Part shown: positions 1-8,905 of the stretch, one piece after another | Layout of the letters: every line of letters starts with the position of its first letter | Numbering within the stretch: the first letter of the stretch is position 1 | IMG/VR virus record: IMGVR_UViG_3300036852_000185 | Location: 1 to 41,601 of that record | Reading direction: 5' to 3' (one strand) | DNA: 41,601 bases | Origin: a virus | The notes under the pieces: generated by a model | What the model was told of the DNA's origin: nothing | Seen by the model: the letters and a program-made list of their open reading frames with translations, nothing else | The model's database searches: none | Translations under genes and position numbers: made by a program

Positions 1-127
1 TCACGAAACAGCAGAAGGCCCTCTCCAAGCCTCTGCCGGGCCTGAGCCCGAATCAGACCCGCGTGGCCGAGAAGTTCCTTGCCTCTGGGGTAAAGCAGCA
101 GGCGACCAAAAAGCAGCTCCTCTCGGG
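1..127. repeat. Terminal direct repeat, left copy
   Basis: Bases 1-127 are identical to 41475-41601. The repeat lies inside a coding frame that reads through it without interruption. An exact 127-base overlap is what a k-mer assembler leaves on a circular contig, so this more likely marks a circular or circularly permuted genome than a physical terminal repeat. Confidence 0.97.
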
Positions 128-1094
128 GATTGAGACGGGGCTCGTGGAAACCAACCTCCACAACCTCGCGGGAGGCGAGGGAACATCGGTGGGAGTTCGC
201 CAGGAAACGGCTTCGTCCTATCCCGACGTCAACCGTCGCAACGTCAGAGCCGCAGGGACACGCTTCTTCTCCGAGGCCAAGGCCGCCGACGTGGGGCAGT
301 CGGCCGGAACCCTCGCTCAAGACGTGCAGCGCTCCGCTTTTCCCGGCCGCTACGCGCAGGTGCAGGGGCAGGCGAAGCCGATCTTGAGGGCCTATGTGCA
401 TCGGGTCAAGAAGGCCGGGGGAAAGGCCCTGATCCCAAAGGGGCCGATGAAGGTATCGAAGCTCCCTGGCCCCTGGAATGGCTCTAAGGCGGCTGTTGCC
501 AGGGGGCTCAAGGGAATCGCCCCTGTGAGCGCTGGCAAGCGGACCCCCTCCGAGAATTTGGCCGTAGGGGGTTCACCGACCTCCGATCACCTGACCACCA
601 ACAAAGCGGCCTACGCGAAGGACATCCCGGCCACCGGCACCCAGGGGACAAAGACTGCCCGCAAGGTCGCCCGCAACCTCGGGATCACGAACTTCTCGCC
701 GGGGACCTACGACTGGTACACCTCCCCGAAGGCTCCCGGCTATCGCTTTCAGATCCTCTGGCAGGTCGAGGGGCACTTCGACCACGTTCACGTCGGAGCC
801 GAGTATGTCGGGGCGCGGGCAACGGCAACGACTCCGAGCGCGGTGAGTTCCGTCGCGGCGACGGGAGTGCCCACCACAGCCTCTCCTGGGCTGTCTGGGG
901 CGACGAAGGCCAAGCCGGGCAAAAAGCCCGCCCAGACGGCTGCGGCCCGCAGAAAGCGCCAAGCAGAGCACAAGCGAAGCCAAGCCGCAAGCGCAATCGG
1001 CCGCTACCGGCGAAGCCTGAAGCCGATCAAGGTCACGGTGGCAAAGCCGCAGAGCGCCGCGCCAGCGCTTCCGAAAGTGAAGCTGGGCCTATGA
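1..1094 (+). CDS. C-terminal part of joint-spanning M15-like peptidase virion protein
   Basis: This is the continuation of the gene that starts at 41165; across the joint the whole protein is 467 residues. The N-terminal third is basic and low in complexity. The C-terminal half carries a zinc-peptidase-like domain: SPTSDH, then AYAKDIP, then HFDHVHVG, giving the His/Asp/His-x-His pattern of M15 D-Ala-D-Ala carboxypeptidase-type folds. A Lys/Arg-rich tail follows. The stop overlaps the large-terminase ATG. A likely role is a virion-associated peptidoglycan peptidase carried in the particle to open the wall at entry, but this is inferred from domain and position. GTG 63 is the first start visible in the linear contig, but the same frame is open back to 41165, so it is not the true start. 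Confidence 0.75.
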   Translation, partial: TKQQKALSKPLPGLSPNQTRVAEKFLASGVKQQATKKQLLSGIETGLVETNLHNLAGGEGTSVGVRQETASSYPDVNRRNVRAAGTRFFSEAKAADVGQSAGTLAQDVQRSAFPGRYAQVQGQAKPILRAYVHRVKKAGGKALIPKGPMKVSKLPGPWNGSKAAVARGLKGIAPVSAGKRTPSENLAVGGSPTSDHLTTNKAAYAKDIPATGTQGTKTARKVARNLGITNFSPGTYDWYTSPKAPGYRFQILWQVEGHFDHVHVGAEYVGARATATTPSAVSSVAATGVPTTASPGLSGATKAKPGKKPAQTAAARRKRQAEHKRSQAASAIGRYRRSLKPIKVTVAKPQSAAPALPKVKLGL

Positions 1095-2578
1095 GTGGGC
1101 CGATCACGATCAACGAGGAGGCCCTGGCGGAGCTTCCGGCGGCGGATCGCAAGGAACTCGAGACGCTCCTGCGAAAGGCCAAGCACGAGCTTGAGAGCAA
1201 TCCCCTGGCCTCCTACCTGCCCGAGCCAAAGCAGACGCCCTTCCACACCGCTCATACGAAGATCAAAGCCTTCATCGGCGGGAACCGAAGCGGCAAGTCC
1301 ACGAGTGGCGTCGTGGACGACCTGATCCAGGTCGTGGACCGCGAATGCCTTCCGTCCCACTTATGTCCGTTCAAGCGCTGGGAGCCCCCGATCCGTGCCC
1401 GCATCGTCGCCCCGAAGTTCAACGAGAACATCGAGCAGGTGATCTTCCCGATGATTCGCCGCTGGGTTCCCAAGGCTCAGCTCAAAGGTGGCGGCTGGGA
1501 CTCGGCCTTCTCGAAATCACGACGGGTCTTGGAGTTCGCCAACGAGTCCACGATCCAGTTCCTCACCTTCGACCAAGACTTGGACGCTCACGCTGGTGCA
1601 GCACTTCATAGGGCGCACTTCGATGAGGAACCCGAGGGCGAGAAGGGCATGGCGCTGTTTCAGGAGACGATGATGCGCCTTTCTGACTTCGACGGCGACT
1701 TCGTCCTGACGATGACGCCGCTGTTCGGGCTTTCATGGGCCTATGACGAAATCTTCAAGCGCCGCCTCGATCCCTCGATCACAGTCGTCCAGGTGGATTC
1801 TTCGGAGAACTCCTATGTCGATCAGGCCGCTTTGGAGCGCGAGTTCGCGCGGATGCCGAAGGAGATGCGGGACGCCCGAAAGCACGGCAAGTTCGTCCAC
1901 TTCGCGGGCAAGTTCTATCCGGAGTTTGGGGAAGACCATCTCGTGGACCCGCCGAGCCCAGAACACGTCAAGGAACAGGCGATCGTCGTCGGTATCGACC
2001 CCGGCCTCAACCGCACCGGAGTCGTCTGGGCTGCGTTCGACAACGACAACGTTGCGCTCATCTTCGATGAGCTCTACCCCGAGCAGGCCGTGGTGGAAGA
2101 CGTTGCGAAGCAGATCCACCAGATAAACCGCAAGTGGGGAATCGACCCTGACTACTACGTGATCGACCCCTCGGCCCGAAATCGGGCCACGGTGAACGCG
2201 GTGCGGATCGAGGACGCCTACCTGCGTGAAGGGATCGGCACCGTCCACGGTCAGGAAGATCGCGGGGCCGGGATTATGGAGGTGAAGCGCCGCCTCCAGC
2301 ACCAAGGGCTCTTCGTGTCGAAGGTCTGCGCCAACCTCAGCAACGAGTTCGAGCACTACCGGCGCGATCCGAACTCAAACGACGAGTTCGCTGCCGTGAA
2401 GAAGAACGACCATCTCGTGGACGCCCTCAGGTATCTGTGCATGTCGCGTCCGTGGGCCGGCGACAGCCCCCCGATCCAAGACGTTCCCGACCATTGGGTG
2501 CCGGGCACCGCTCCCTCGGCGGACTGGCTTGAACGTAATCACCACGGAACTTCCCCCCCGCTCGGCGTAATGAGCTGA
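1091..2578 (+). CDS. terL: Terminase large subunit
   Basis: ATP-driven DNA packaging motor and headful nuclease, 495 residues, a usual length. Walker A is GGNRSGKST at residues 63-71, and Walker B with catalytic acid is HFDEEP at 176-181. The C-terminal RNase H-like nuclease domain shows GIDPG near 301-305, an acidic DELY near 327 and HLVDALRY near 440, matching the three-acid nuclease centre. The ATG overlaps the stop of the preceding gene by four bases, so translation is probably coupled. The probable small subunit lies separately at 38397, with seven genes between the two on the circle. Confidence 0.95.
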   Translation: MSGPITINEEALAELPAADRKELETLLRKAKHELESNPLASYLPEPKQTPFHTAHTKIKAFIGGNRSGKSTSGVVDDLIQVVDRECLPSHLCPFKRWEPPIRARIVAPKFNENIEQVIFPMIRRWVPKAQLKGGGWDSAFSKSRRVLEFANESTIQFLTFDQDLDAHAGAALHRAHFDEEPEGEKGMALFQETMMRLSDFDGDFVLTMTPLFGLSWAYDEIFKRRLDPSITVVQVDSSENSYVDQAALEREFARMPKEMRDARKHGKFVHFAGKFYPEFGEDHLVDPPSPEHVKEQAIVVGIDPGLNRTGVVWAAFDNDNVALIFDELYPEQAVVEDVAKQIHQINRKWGIDPDYYVIDPSARNRATVNAVRIEDAYLREGIGTVHGQEDRGAGIMEVKRRLQHQGLFVSKVCANLSNEFEHYRRDPNSNDEFAAVKKNDHLVDALRYLCMSRPWAGDSPPIQDVPDHWVPGTAPSADWLERNHHGTSPPLGVMS

Positions 2579-2590
2579 AGAAAGGAACCG

Positions 2591-2899
2591 ATGCGCCTCG
2601 TCAAAGACACGAACATCCCCCATCGCTGCGCCGTGATCCCCGGCCGCTGCAAGGACCCCGATGGCTTCATATCAACGGGAATGGTCCTCACCGGCTGGGA
2701 TCAGCACGTTGAAATCTCCGCCGCCGGGGCCAGAGAGCTTGGCCGGATTGTCGGCATGAGGCCGAAGGAAGACTTCGAGGAACTTGAGGTCAAGGTTCAC
2801 GAAATGGCGGTCGAACTGGTGGCGGTCAAGCAGCGACTTGAGGACGTGACTCAGCTTAGAGAGCTGGAGCAGAAGGTCACGGAACCGGTGGCGGCATGA
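2591..2899 (+). CDS. Hypothetical protein with C-terminal coiled coil
   Basis: 102 residues. The first 70 form a compact region with two Cys (HRCAVIPGRC) and a GWDQHVEIS strand segment. The last 35 form a charged heptad-like helix. AAAGGA lies just before the ATG. It sits between the large terminase and portal genes and its stop overlaps the next start (ATGA). A head or packaging accessory role is possible from context only; no family is recognised. Confidence 0.7.
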   Translation: MRLVKDTNIPHRCAVIPGRCKDPDGFISTGMVLTGWDQHVEISAAGARELGRIVGMRPKEDFEELEVKVHEMAVELVAVKQRLEDVTQLRELEQKVTEPVAA

Positions 2900-3303
2900 T
2901 CGTCGGTGACAAGCACAAGACCCTGCTCGCCTCAGCCGTTCGCACGGCGACTACCTCGACCGATGACATTACTTCCGCAGGCGCGGGGGCGATCGTCTTC
3001 CTCGACGTAACCGCGACCCCGAACGACGCCCAAACCCTGACCGTCTCCCTTCAGGCCAAGGACCCGGTGACGGGCAAGTACGTGACGATCACGGCCTTTG
3101 CGGCCCTGACGGCATCGGTGATCGGGGCTACGTCCACCACGGCTACCTACGCCTACACGCTACGTCCCGGTGCCGCTGAGACGGCTGCGGTCGCTAACCA
3201 CGAGGTTCAGGCATTGGCCGTCCCCAAGCTGTGGCGGGTCACGGTCACGCACTCGGCTGCCGGCAACTGGACCTACACGGTCGGGCTGTCCGAGACCGGA
3301 TGA
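2896..3303 (+). CDS. Hypothetical beta-rich virion-like protein
   Basis: 135 residues, rich in Thr/Ala/Val with alternating hydrophobic positions, predicting an all-beta fold (DVTATPNDAQTLTVSLQAKD, then a WTYTVGLSE end). It has no signal peptide or membrane segment. This composition is common in phage decoration or structural proteins. The start overlaps the upstream stop and the stop overlaps the downstream start, so it is translated within the terminase-portal operon. The virion role is inferred. Confidence 0.7.
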   Translation: MIVGDKHKTLLASAVRTATTSTDDITSAGAGAIVFLDVTATPNDAQTLTVSLQAKDPVTGKYVTITAFAALTASVIGATSTTATYAYTLRPGAAETAAVANHEVQALAVPKLWRVTVTHSAAGNWTYTVGLSETG

Positions 3304-3551
3304 TCTACGTCGCCCTATGTGGGATCTTCGCCCTCAGCTTCCTGCTTTGGTGGGAGAAGCGCGATCGGGCTGAGGAGCGAAGGGAATGGGAGGCGGAGCG
3401 CTCCGCGCTTTTGCTTCGCATCCAGGCTCCCGAACTCGCCCCGACCATTGGTGCCCCAGAGCCCTCCGACGAACCTCTCTACGTGTCTCCGGACTCCGAT
3501 GAGGCATGGAGTGACTACGCCGAGGAGCGTAAGGCCGGGAAGGTGAACTGA
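3300..3551 (+). CDS. Small membrane protein with charged stalk
   Basis: 83 residues. An N-terminal membrane segment (YVALCGIFALSFLLWW, residues 3-18) is followed by a charged helix and an acidic tail. ATG 3300 overlaps the upstream TGA (ATGA); the frame is open further upstream but only this start fits the coupling pattern. The stop overlaps the portal ATG (TGATG). A membrane protein between terminase and portal is unusual; its function is unknown. Confidence 0.7.
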   Translation: MIYVALCGIFALSFLLWWEKRDRAEERREWEAERSALLLRIQAPELAPTIGAPEPSDEPLYVSPDSDEAWSDYAEERKAGKVN

Positions 3552-5479
3552 TGGCCGAAGAGACCAAGGTCCCGAAGGACCTAGAGGACCGCATCAAGCG
3601 CGGCCGTGAGCGGTTGGAGAAGATCGCGACCTCGCGCGATGAGGCGTGGGCCTTCTACCGCGGAGACCACTATGCCTACGTGGATTCGGACAACAAGCTC
3701 CAGTTCCTCGCCACCACTACCTCCGTCCGTCTGACGGGCAAGCCTCCCCACCGCGCCCGCCAGAAGCGCAACCTGATCTTCGATCACGTTCTGCGTCAAG
3801 CGTCCTCGGCCTCCCAAAGGGCCCCCTTCTACGAGGTCGTTCCCGCGACATCCGACCCTTCGGCCATCGGCGCCGCGGCTCTGGCGGAGAAGGTGGCGCT
3901 GTGGGGCTTCGACCGCTGGGGGCTGAGACGGACGAGGGTTGAGATGATCGTCCAGGCGATCGTCGGCGGGGAAGCCTTCGCGTGGCCCTACTTCGATAAC
4001 ACGATCGGCCCCTTCATCCAAGGCGAGAAGGTCGGCGAGGGCGACGTGCGGGTTCAAATCTTCGGGGGGAACGAGTGCTATTGGGAGCCGGGACTCCGCT
4101 TTCCTAACTCTCCCTGGCACGCGATCGAGCAGGCCCGCCCGATCAGTCAGGTGACGGCGATGGAGGGCTACTTCGGCGGCACCCTATCGCCCGACGCCTC
4201 CACCCGTCAGCTCTCAGGGCGAGGGAAGTCAGAGGGTAAGAAGCGCCTCGTCTTGGTCACGGAGTACCTGGAGCGGCCCTCTCCCGCGCGTCCCGAGGGC
4301 CGCTGGGTGGTGATGGCGAATCAGCGCAAGGTCGTCCCCGACCGTCCCTATCCGGGTGACGGTGAGGACCCGTGCCTCAGGTACCTCTCCTACGCCCCCG
4401 ACCCGGACTCAGACCGCGACCTCGGCTTGGTGCCTCAGCTCCTCGACGCCCAGCGGACGCACAACGATGCCAACAACAAGGCGGTCGAGATCAAGAACCA
4501 CTACATCATGCCCCGCCTGTTCGTGGCGCCGGGGGTGATGAAGCGCCAGCGGTTCACCGACGAGCCGGGCAAGGTCTATGAGATCCCCCAGCCCGAGCAG
4601 AACGTCAAGTTCCTCGAAACCGCTGGCATCCCCTCGGAGCTGTTCGAGATGATTGACCGCGCCGAGCAGGACATGGGGCGGATCGCCGCCCAAAACGACA
4701 TTCCCTCCCAGGTCTCGGCGGCTCAGGCCGTTCAAGCGCTCCAGCAGTCCGACCTCTCGCGGATGGGCATGTTCATCGCAGCTTTGGCTGAGTGCGACGC
4801 AAAGATCATGCACGACTGCCTCGGTCAGGTGCAGGAGCACTACACAGAGCCCCGCCTGATCAAGATCAAGGGTGACTTCGGCTGGGAGTCGATCGAGGAC
4901 TTCAGAGGAGCACAACTACGAGACCAGACCGATGTCAAGGTCGCAACGGACTCGATTGAGCCGCGCTCCAAGGCTGCGATCGAGCAGCGGGTGATGAACT
5001 ACGCGCAACTCGGCTGGATCGGGCCAGACGAGGCGATGGCGGCAATCGACCAGGGAACGGCTGAGGTCCTGACGCGCTCTTTGGCCGCAGACGAGGCGCG
5101 TGCCGGACGGATCATCCAGCGAATCAAGAATGGTCCCGAGGCCCTGTTCGGAATGCCCGACTTGCCCACCGGAGACCCATCGAATCCGGGTGCGATGGCT
5201 CCCGGCTGGATGCCGCGCTACTCCGACAACCTGACCGTCTTCCGCTCCATGTTCGAGGATTGGATGAAGACAGAGGCATTTGAAAGGCTTGACCCTGGGA
5301 TGCAGGAGGCGACCGCGAACATCTACGCGGGAGTGCTCCAGCTTGAGGCCCAAAAGCAGGCCCAGGCCGCCGCCGCCCAAACGGCGCAGGCCGAGCAGTA
5401 TGGGATGCAGAACGCAGCCGCGCCCCAGGGCAACGGCAAACCTAACCCGAGCTTTCCCTCACAGACACCCGCGCAGTAG
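3551..5479 (+). CDS. Portal protein
   Basis: 642 residues, within the range of podovirus portals. The start resembles other portals: a charged helix (LEDRIKRGRERLEKI), then the YRGDHYAY segment, then RNLIFDHVLRQASSASQRAP, the helix leading into the wing domain. The C-terminus is Gln/Ala-rich (residues 600-642), as in many portals with a barrel or disordered tail. It sits directly before the scaffold and major capsid genes. The portal forms the dodecameric ring at the capsid vertex through which DNA is packaged and leaves. Confidence 0.88.
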   Translation: MAEETKVPKDLEDRIKRGRERLEKIATSRDEAWAFYRGDHYAYVDSDNKLQFLATTTSVRLTGKPPHRARQKRNLIFDHVLRQASSASQRAPFYEVVPATSDPSAIGAAALAEKVALWGFDRWGLRRTRVEMIVQAIVGGEAFAWPYFDNTIGPFIQGEKVGEGDVRVQIFGGNECYWEPGLRFPNSPWHAIEQARPISQVTAMEGYFGGTLSPDASTRQLSGRGKSEGKKRLVLVTEYLERPSPARPEGRWVVMANQRKVVPDRPYPGDGEDPCLRYLSYAPDPDSDRDLGLVPQLLDAQRTHNDANNKAVEIKNHYIMPRLFVAPGVMKRQRFTDEPGKVYEIPQPEQNVKFLETAGIPSELFEMIDRAEQDMGRIAAQNDIPSQVSAAQAVQALQQSDLSRMGMFIAALAECDAKIMHDCLGQVQEHYTEPRLIKIKGDFGWESIEDFRGAQLRDQTDVKVATDSIEPRSKAAIEQRVMNYAQLGWIGPDEAMAAIDQGTAEVLTRSLAADEARAGRIIQRIKNGPEALFGMPDLPTGDPSNPGAMAPGWMPRYSDNLTVFRSMFEDWMKTEAFERLDPGMQEATANIYAGVLQLEAQKQAQAAAAQTAQAEQYGMQNAAAPQGNGKPNPSFPSQTPAQ

Positions 5480-5543
5480 CGCGGACCTGAACACCTAGCG
5501 GACACCCGCGTTAGCGGCTCCGCCACATACGAAGGAGTAATCC

Positions 5544-6239
5544 ATGCCGGACGAGAAGGCCCCTGCGCCGCAGGACACGCCAGACGATCCCGCGAGCGGC
5601 CCCGAAGAAGGGACACCCGCCGAGCCCGAAGAGGGCTCAACGCAAGCAACCGAAGAGACCACGGACTGGCAAGAGCGTTACGCCAACCTGCAACCCGAAT
5701 ACACGCGGGCCACGCAGGAGGCGGCGCAGTACCGCCAGATCATCGACCTCGCCCGCCAAGGCGACCCCCAAGCCCTTCAGATATTGGGCTTCGAGGACGC
5801 CGAGGAGAAGGACGAGCCCGATGAGGAGTTCCCAGACCCCGACCAGCGCCTCGATCGAATCGAGAGTCTGCTCGTCCAGCGCGCCGAAGAAGAACAACAG
5901 CGCGCCGAGGAGGAGCAGATGCTGGAGGAGGTAGACGACCACCTCGCCACCCAGCTCCACGAGCTTGAGTCTAAGCACGGGAAGCTGGACGACGACGACG
6001 CCGAATACCTCCTCCAGGTCGCGTATCTGTATCCCGACGCAGACGGGTTTCCCGACCTCGCGGCGGCATACGAGCACGACGCCTCTCGTTTAGAGGCAAA
6101 GCGCCAGGGTTGGGTAGACACCAAGCGAACTCCCCAGGTCCAGTCGGGTGCGAGCGCATCCAGTCAACCCGACCTGGACGATGACGAGCAGCGGCGCGAA
6201 TACATGGCGCGCCGCATGGCCGAAGAGCACTTCGCCTAG
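5544..6239 (+). CDS. Capsid scaffolding protein
   Basis: 231 residues, strongly acidic, helical and Gln/Glu-rich, with long coiled-coil stretches (residues 90-150) and a C-terminal basic helix (RREYMARRMAEEHFA), the usual capsid-binding end of scaffolds. GAAGGAG lies eight bases before the ATG. Its place between portal and major capsid genes is the standard scaffold position. It would direct procapsid assembly and be lost before DNA filling. Confidence 0.85.
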   Translation: MPDEKAPAPQDTPDDPASGPEEGTPAEPEEGSTQATEETTDWQERYANLQPEYTRATQEAAQYRQIIDLARQGDPQALQILGFEDAEEKDEPDEEFPDPDQRLDRIESLLVQRAEEEQQRAEEEQMLEEVDDHLATQLHELESKHGKLDDDDAEYLLQVAYLYPDADGFPDLAAAYEHDASRLEAKRQGWVDTKRTPQVQSGASASSQPDLDDDEQRREYMARRMAEEHFA

Positions 6240-6263
6240 GTCACGTTCCGAAAGGACAAGTAG

Positions 6264-7496
6264 ATGGCTGCTGAGTCAGTCAGCAACCTCTCCGATCTCC
6301 TGAAGGAAGTCTGGACGCAGGACCGCCTCGAACGGCAGTTCTACGACGGGACTCGCTTCGCGGACAAGATCGAGAGGACCAACAAGTACACCATCGGCCG
6401 CCAGGCTCAGGTTCCGCTTGAGACCGCGCTCCCCGGTGGCACGACTACCACCCTCGCTGCCGGTAGCGCCGCACTCAACGCGGCGGACACGCTGCACGTC
6501 GATCGTGCGGAGTACGTGCTCTCCTACCTGTGGCAGCAGGTGGCGCTCGAAACCGCCGCGATGGCGCAGGCCGATTCGGTCGGTGCCCGCTCGACGGTCG
6601 ATTCGGTCGATCAGACCGTGCAGTCGAACGTCCTTGCCCTGCGCAAGGAGTTCAACCGCCAGGTGGTCTCCAACGGAGACGCCCTGATCGCCCTGACGAC
6701 CGGCACGGCGTCAAGCGCCGACGTGGCGCTGTCCACCACGGGTTACGGCTATGACGCGATCGTTCGCGGCTGGCTGCGTCCTGGCATGACGGTGGACATC
6801 GGCACGACGGCAAACGAGGTGTCGATCACAGCCGACAAGCTCATCACCGCGGTCACGGAGTCATCGACGGCTCCCGTGGTCACGCTTGAGTCGTCGGTGA
6901 CGCTCTCGGGTACGACGTATGTGTCGATCGCCAACAACCGCTCCGGCACCACGTCGAAGGAGACGGGCGGTTTGCGTTCCTACGTCGGTTCGGCCACGAC
7001 CACGGTCGGCGGCACTGCCGGCGGCGGTTACTGGCAGCCGGCGAAGGTCGATACCGCGACCACGCTCCCGTCGTTGGACCTGATGCTGGACCTCCAGCGA
7101 GCGGTCTACCAGAAGACGGGCAAGTACCCGACCTACATCACCACCTCGGCGAAGCAGGCCGCGAACCTGTACGCGCAGTTCCAGAATCAGGTGCGGTTTG
7201 CCGATGACGGTGGCAAGGCCGGGAACGTGGCCGGTTTCACCTGGAACGGCCTCGACATCAACCCCGATCCGGACATCCCAGACCGCGAGCTCTACATGCT
7301 CGACCTGGATGCCTTCCTGTTGGTCACGGACGGCAAGTTCGGCAAGCCGACCTGGGTGTCGGACATCGAGGGTTCCGGTGGACGCCTGCGCTGGGCGCAG
7401 GGCACCACTCAGTTCAAGGACGCGATCACCTACCCGGTCAACCTGGCGATCAAGCGGCGCAACTCAAGCGCTGCCGCCATCGGTTTGACGGCGTAG
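6264..7496 (+). CDS. Major capsid protein
   Basis: 410 residues. The N-terminus (SNLSDLLKEVWTQDRLERQF), then VPLETALPGG and a DAIVRGWLRPGM beta segment, match the layout of podovirus HK97-fold coat proteins that carry an inserted beta domain. The C-terminal FKDAITYPVNLAIKRR strand fits the P-domain end. AAAGGA precedes the ATG. A strong hairpin follows the stop (7512-7535), as often seen after the most highly expressed capsid gene. The assignment rests on position after scaffold, length and sequence character. Confidence 0.9.
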   Translation: MAAESVSNLSDLLKEVWTQDRLERQFYDGTRFADKIERTNKYTIGRQAQVPLETALPGGTTTTLAAGSAALNAADTLHVDRAEYVLSYLWQQVALETAAMAQADSVGARSTVDSVDQTVQSNVLALRKEFNRQVVSNGDALIALTTGTASSADVALSTTGYGYDAIVRGWLRPGMTVDIGTTANEVSITADKLITAVTESSTAPVVTLESSVTLSGTTYVSIANNRSGTTSKETGGLRSYVGSATTTVGGTAGGGYWQPAKVDTATTLPSLDLMLDLQRAVYQKTGKYPTYITTSAKQAANLYAQFQNQVRFADDGGKAGNVAGFTWNGLDINPDPDIPDRELYMLDLDAFLLVTDGKFGKPTWVSDIEGSGGRLRWAQGTTQFKDAITYPVNLAIKRRNSSAAAIGLTA

Positions 7497-7511
7497 TCAC
7501 CGTGAGCAGTA

Positions 7512-7535
7512 GGGCGGGGGCTTCGGCCCTCGCCC
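7512..7535 (+). terminator. Hairpin after major capsid gene
   Basis: A 10-bp stem (7512-7521 with 7526-7535, one G-U pair) is closed by a TTCG tetraloop. No U-run follows, so it may stabilise the capsid mRNA 3' end or partly attenuate transcription rather than end it. Confidence 0.6.
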
Positions 7536-7566
7536 GAACCTCACCTATACCGAAAGGAAACCTGAG

Positions 7567-7905
7567 ATGGCAGTCACCATCACCCGCGTCACGGGCGCGA
7601 GCACCGTCTGGGGCAACAAGCGCGCTCGCGTGCGCGATCTTGTGTTCTCCAGCAACTACGCGACGGGTGGCGAATCAGTCGTGGCCTCTGACGTAAACCT
7701 GAAGACGATCGAGCAGGTGGTCATCCACGGTGGCGTCGCAGCCGCCTCGGACCTCGCCACCGCGATCCCCGTCTTCTACGACTACACCACGTCGAAGTTC
7801 ACCTTCTACGAGGGATCGGCGGCGGGCACCGCACTATCGGAGAAGACCAACGCTGAGGCGTACCCGACCGGCTGCAAGCTGCGGGCTACGTTCATCGGGT
7901 ATTAG
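7567..7905 (+). CDS. Head decoration-like protein
   Basis: 112 residues, predicted mainly beta, with regular alternation (VTITRVTGASTVWGNKRARV, VVIHGGVAAASD). A strong ribosome site (GAAAGGAAA) precedes the ATG. The gene lies directly after the major capsid gene, where many phages encode a small decoration or head-stabilising protein. No motif is diagnostic, so the role is inferred from position and size. Confidence 0.7.
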   Translation: MAVTITRVTGASTVWGNKRARVRDLVFSSNYATGGESVVASDVNLKTIEQVVIHGGVAAASDLATAIPVFYDYTTSKFTFYEGSAAGTALSEKTNAEAYPTGCKLRATFIGY

Positions 7906-8017
7906 GCGTGCCTGCTCGCAAGAGCAACGCTTGATCAGCCACGGCATACACCGCCGAACGTGGGTAGAGGACATCAGCACGCCCTCTGCGACGACTCGGT
8001 GCTGAAAGGAGCCTCGA

Positions 8018-8842
8018 ATGGCTTTCATCGCAGCCGATAAGTCCGTCTTCACGCAGGGCGGAACCTCGGCGTCATACATCCCCTGCCCGGATGGGCAGCT
8101 ACTCACCATCACCTCGGTAGGTGGGACGCTGTATTACAAGTCCACCTCCGACGTCACCTCGTCGTCCTCGGACGGCAACATCACGACCACCAACTCGGCG
8201 TCGTTTACGTCGGGCCAGTGGGTGATCTGCGCCCAGGGCGTTACCACGCGGGTTCAAACGACCTGCACCGAGGGCGTAACCGGCAACCTGCGGGTCGGCG
8301 GCACACTGACCGCTGTGGGCGCTCAGACGCTCACCGGAGTCAGCACCCTCACGGGCGGCGTCGCCGGGGGAAAGCCCTGGAACGTCTACACCTGGGAAGC
8401 CCCTACGGCGACCTCGGGTACGGACACGGCCTGCACCAACGGCACCGCCTACGTCGGCTCGGTGTTCGTGCCGATGAACGCCACCGTGACGGGGATTCAA
8501 TATCTCGTCGGCTCAATCGGCGGTACGGACAAGGTCGTTGCCTCCCTGCATGATTCCGCAGGCGCCCTGCTCGCCAACTCGGCCCTTGCGGGCGCGACGG
8601 TGGGCACGGCAGCCCAAGTTCAGCAGGTCGCCCTCACCGCCACCTATGCGGCGGTCGGCCCGGCGTTCTACTTCGTTGGCGTGACCTTCAACGGCGCTAC
8701 GGCGAAGTTCCGCTCGGTTCCCGCCCACACGCAGACGGGCGTGGTCGGCAACGGTGTTACGCAGACATTCGGCACGGCGGCGAGCTTCACCGCGCCGACG
8801 ACTTTCTCGGCAGACAAGGTACCGGTAGCGAGCCTTTACTAG
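8018..8842 (+). CDS. Virion surface protein, beta-rich
   Basis: 274 residues. The N-terminus (FIAADKSVFTQGGTSASYIP) leads into Ser/Thr/Gly-rich beta repeats. The C-terminal 150 residues (from WNVYTWEAPTATSGTDTACT) look like a jelly-roll domain and share character with the fibre-like protein at 12307. AAAGGAG precedes the ATG. It is a candidate head fibre, decoration or adhesin. The 112-base stretch before it (7906-8017) holds no gene I can see. Confidence 0.68.
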   Translation: MAFIAADKSVFTQGGTSASYIPCPDGQLLTITSVGGTLYYKSTSDVTSSSSDGNITTTNSASFTSGQWVICAQGVTTRVQTTCTEGVTGNLRVGGTLTAVGAQTLTGVSTLTGGVAGGKPWNVYTWEAPTATSGTDTACTNGTAYVGSVFVPMNATVTGIQYLVGSIGGTDKVVASLHDSAGALLANSALAGATVGTAAQVQQVALTATYAAVGPAFYFVGVTFNGATAKFRSVPAHTQTGVVGNGVTQTFGTAASFTAPTTFSADKVPVASLY

Positions 8843-8848
8843 GGTAAA

Positions 8849-8905
8849 GACGCCGCTGCTGGGCTTACCGTATGGGTTATGAAAAACCCAAATCCCAGCG
8901 GCGTC
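8849..8905 (+). promoter_or_regulatory. Nested hairpins presenting the HNH start codon
   Basis: The outer stem is 8849-8858 paired with 8896-8905 (10 bp, perfect). The inner stem is TGGGTT 8873-8878 paired with AACCCA 8885-8890, and it holds the ATG (8879-8881) in a six-base loop. No good ribosome site is visible. The structure probably limits translation of the HNH gene from read-through virion mRNA. Confidence 0.55.
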
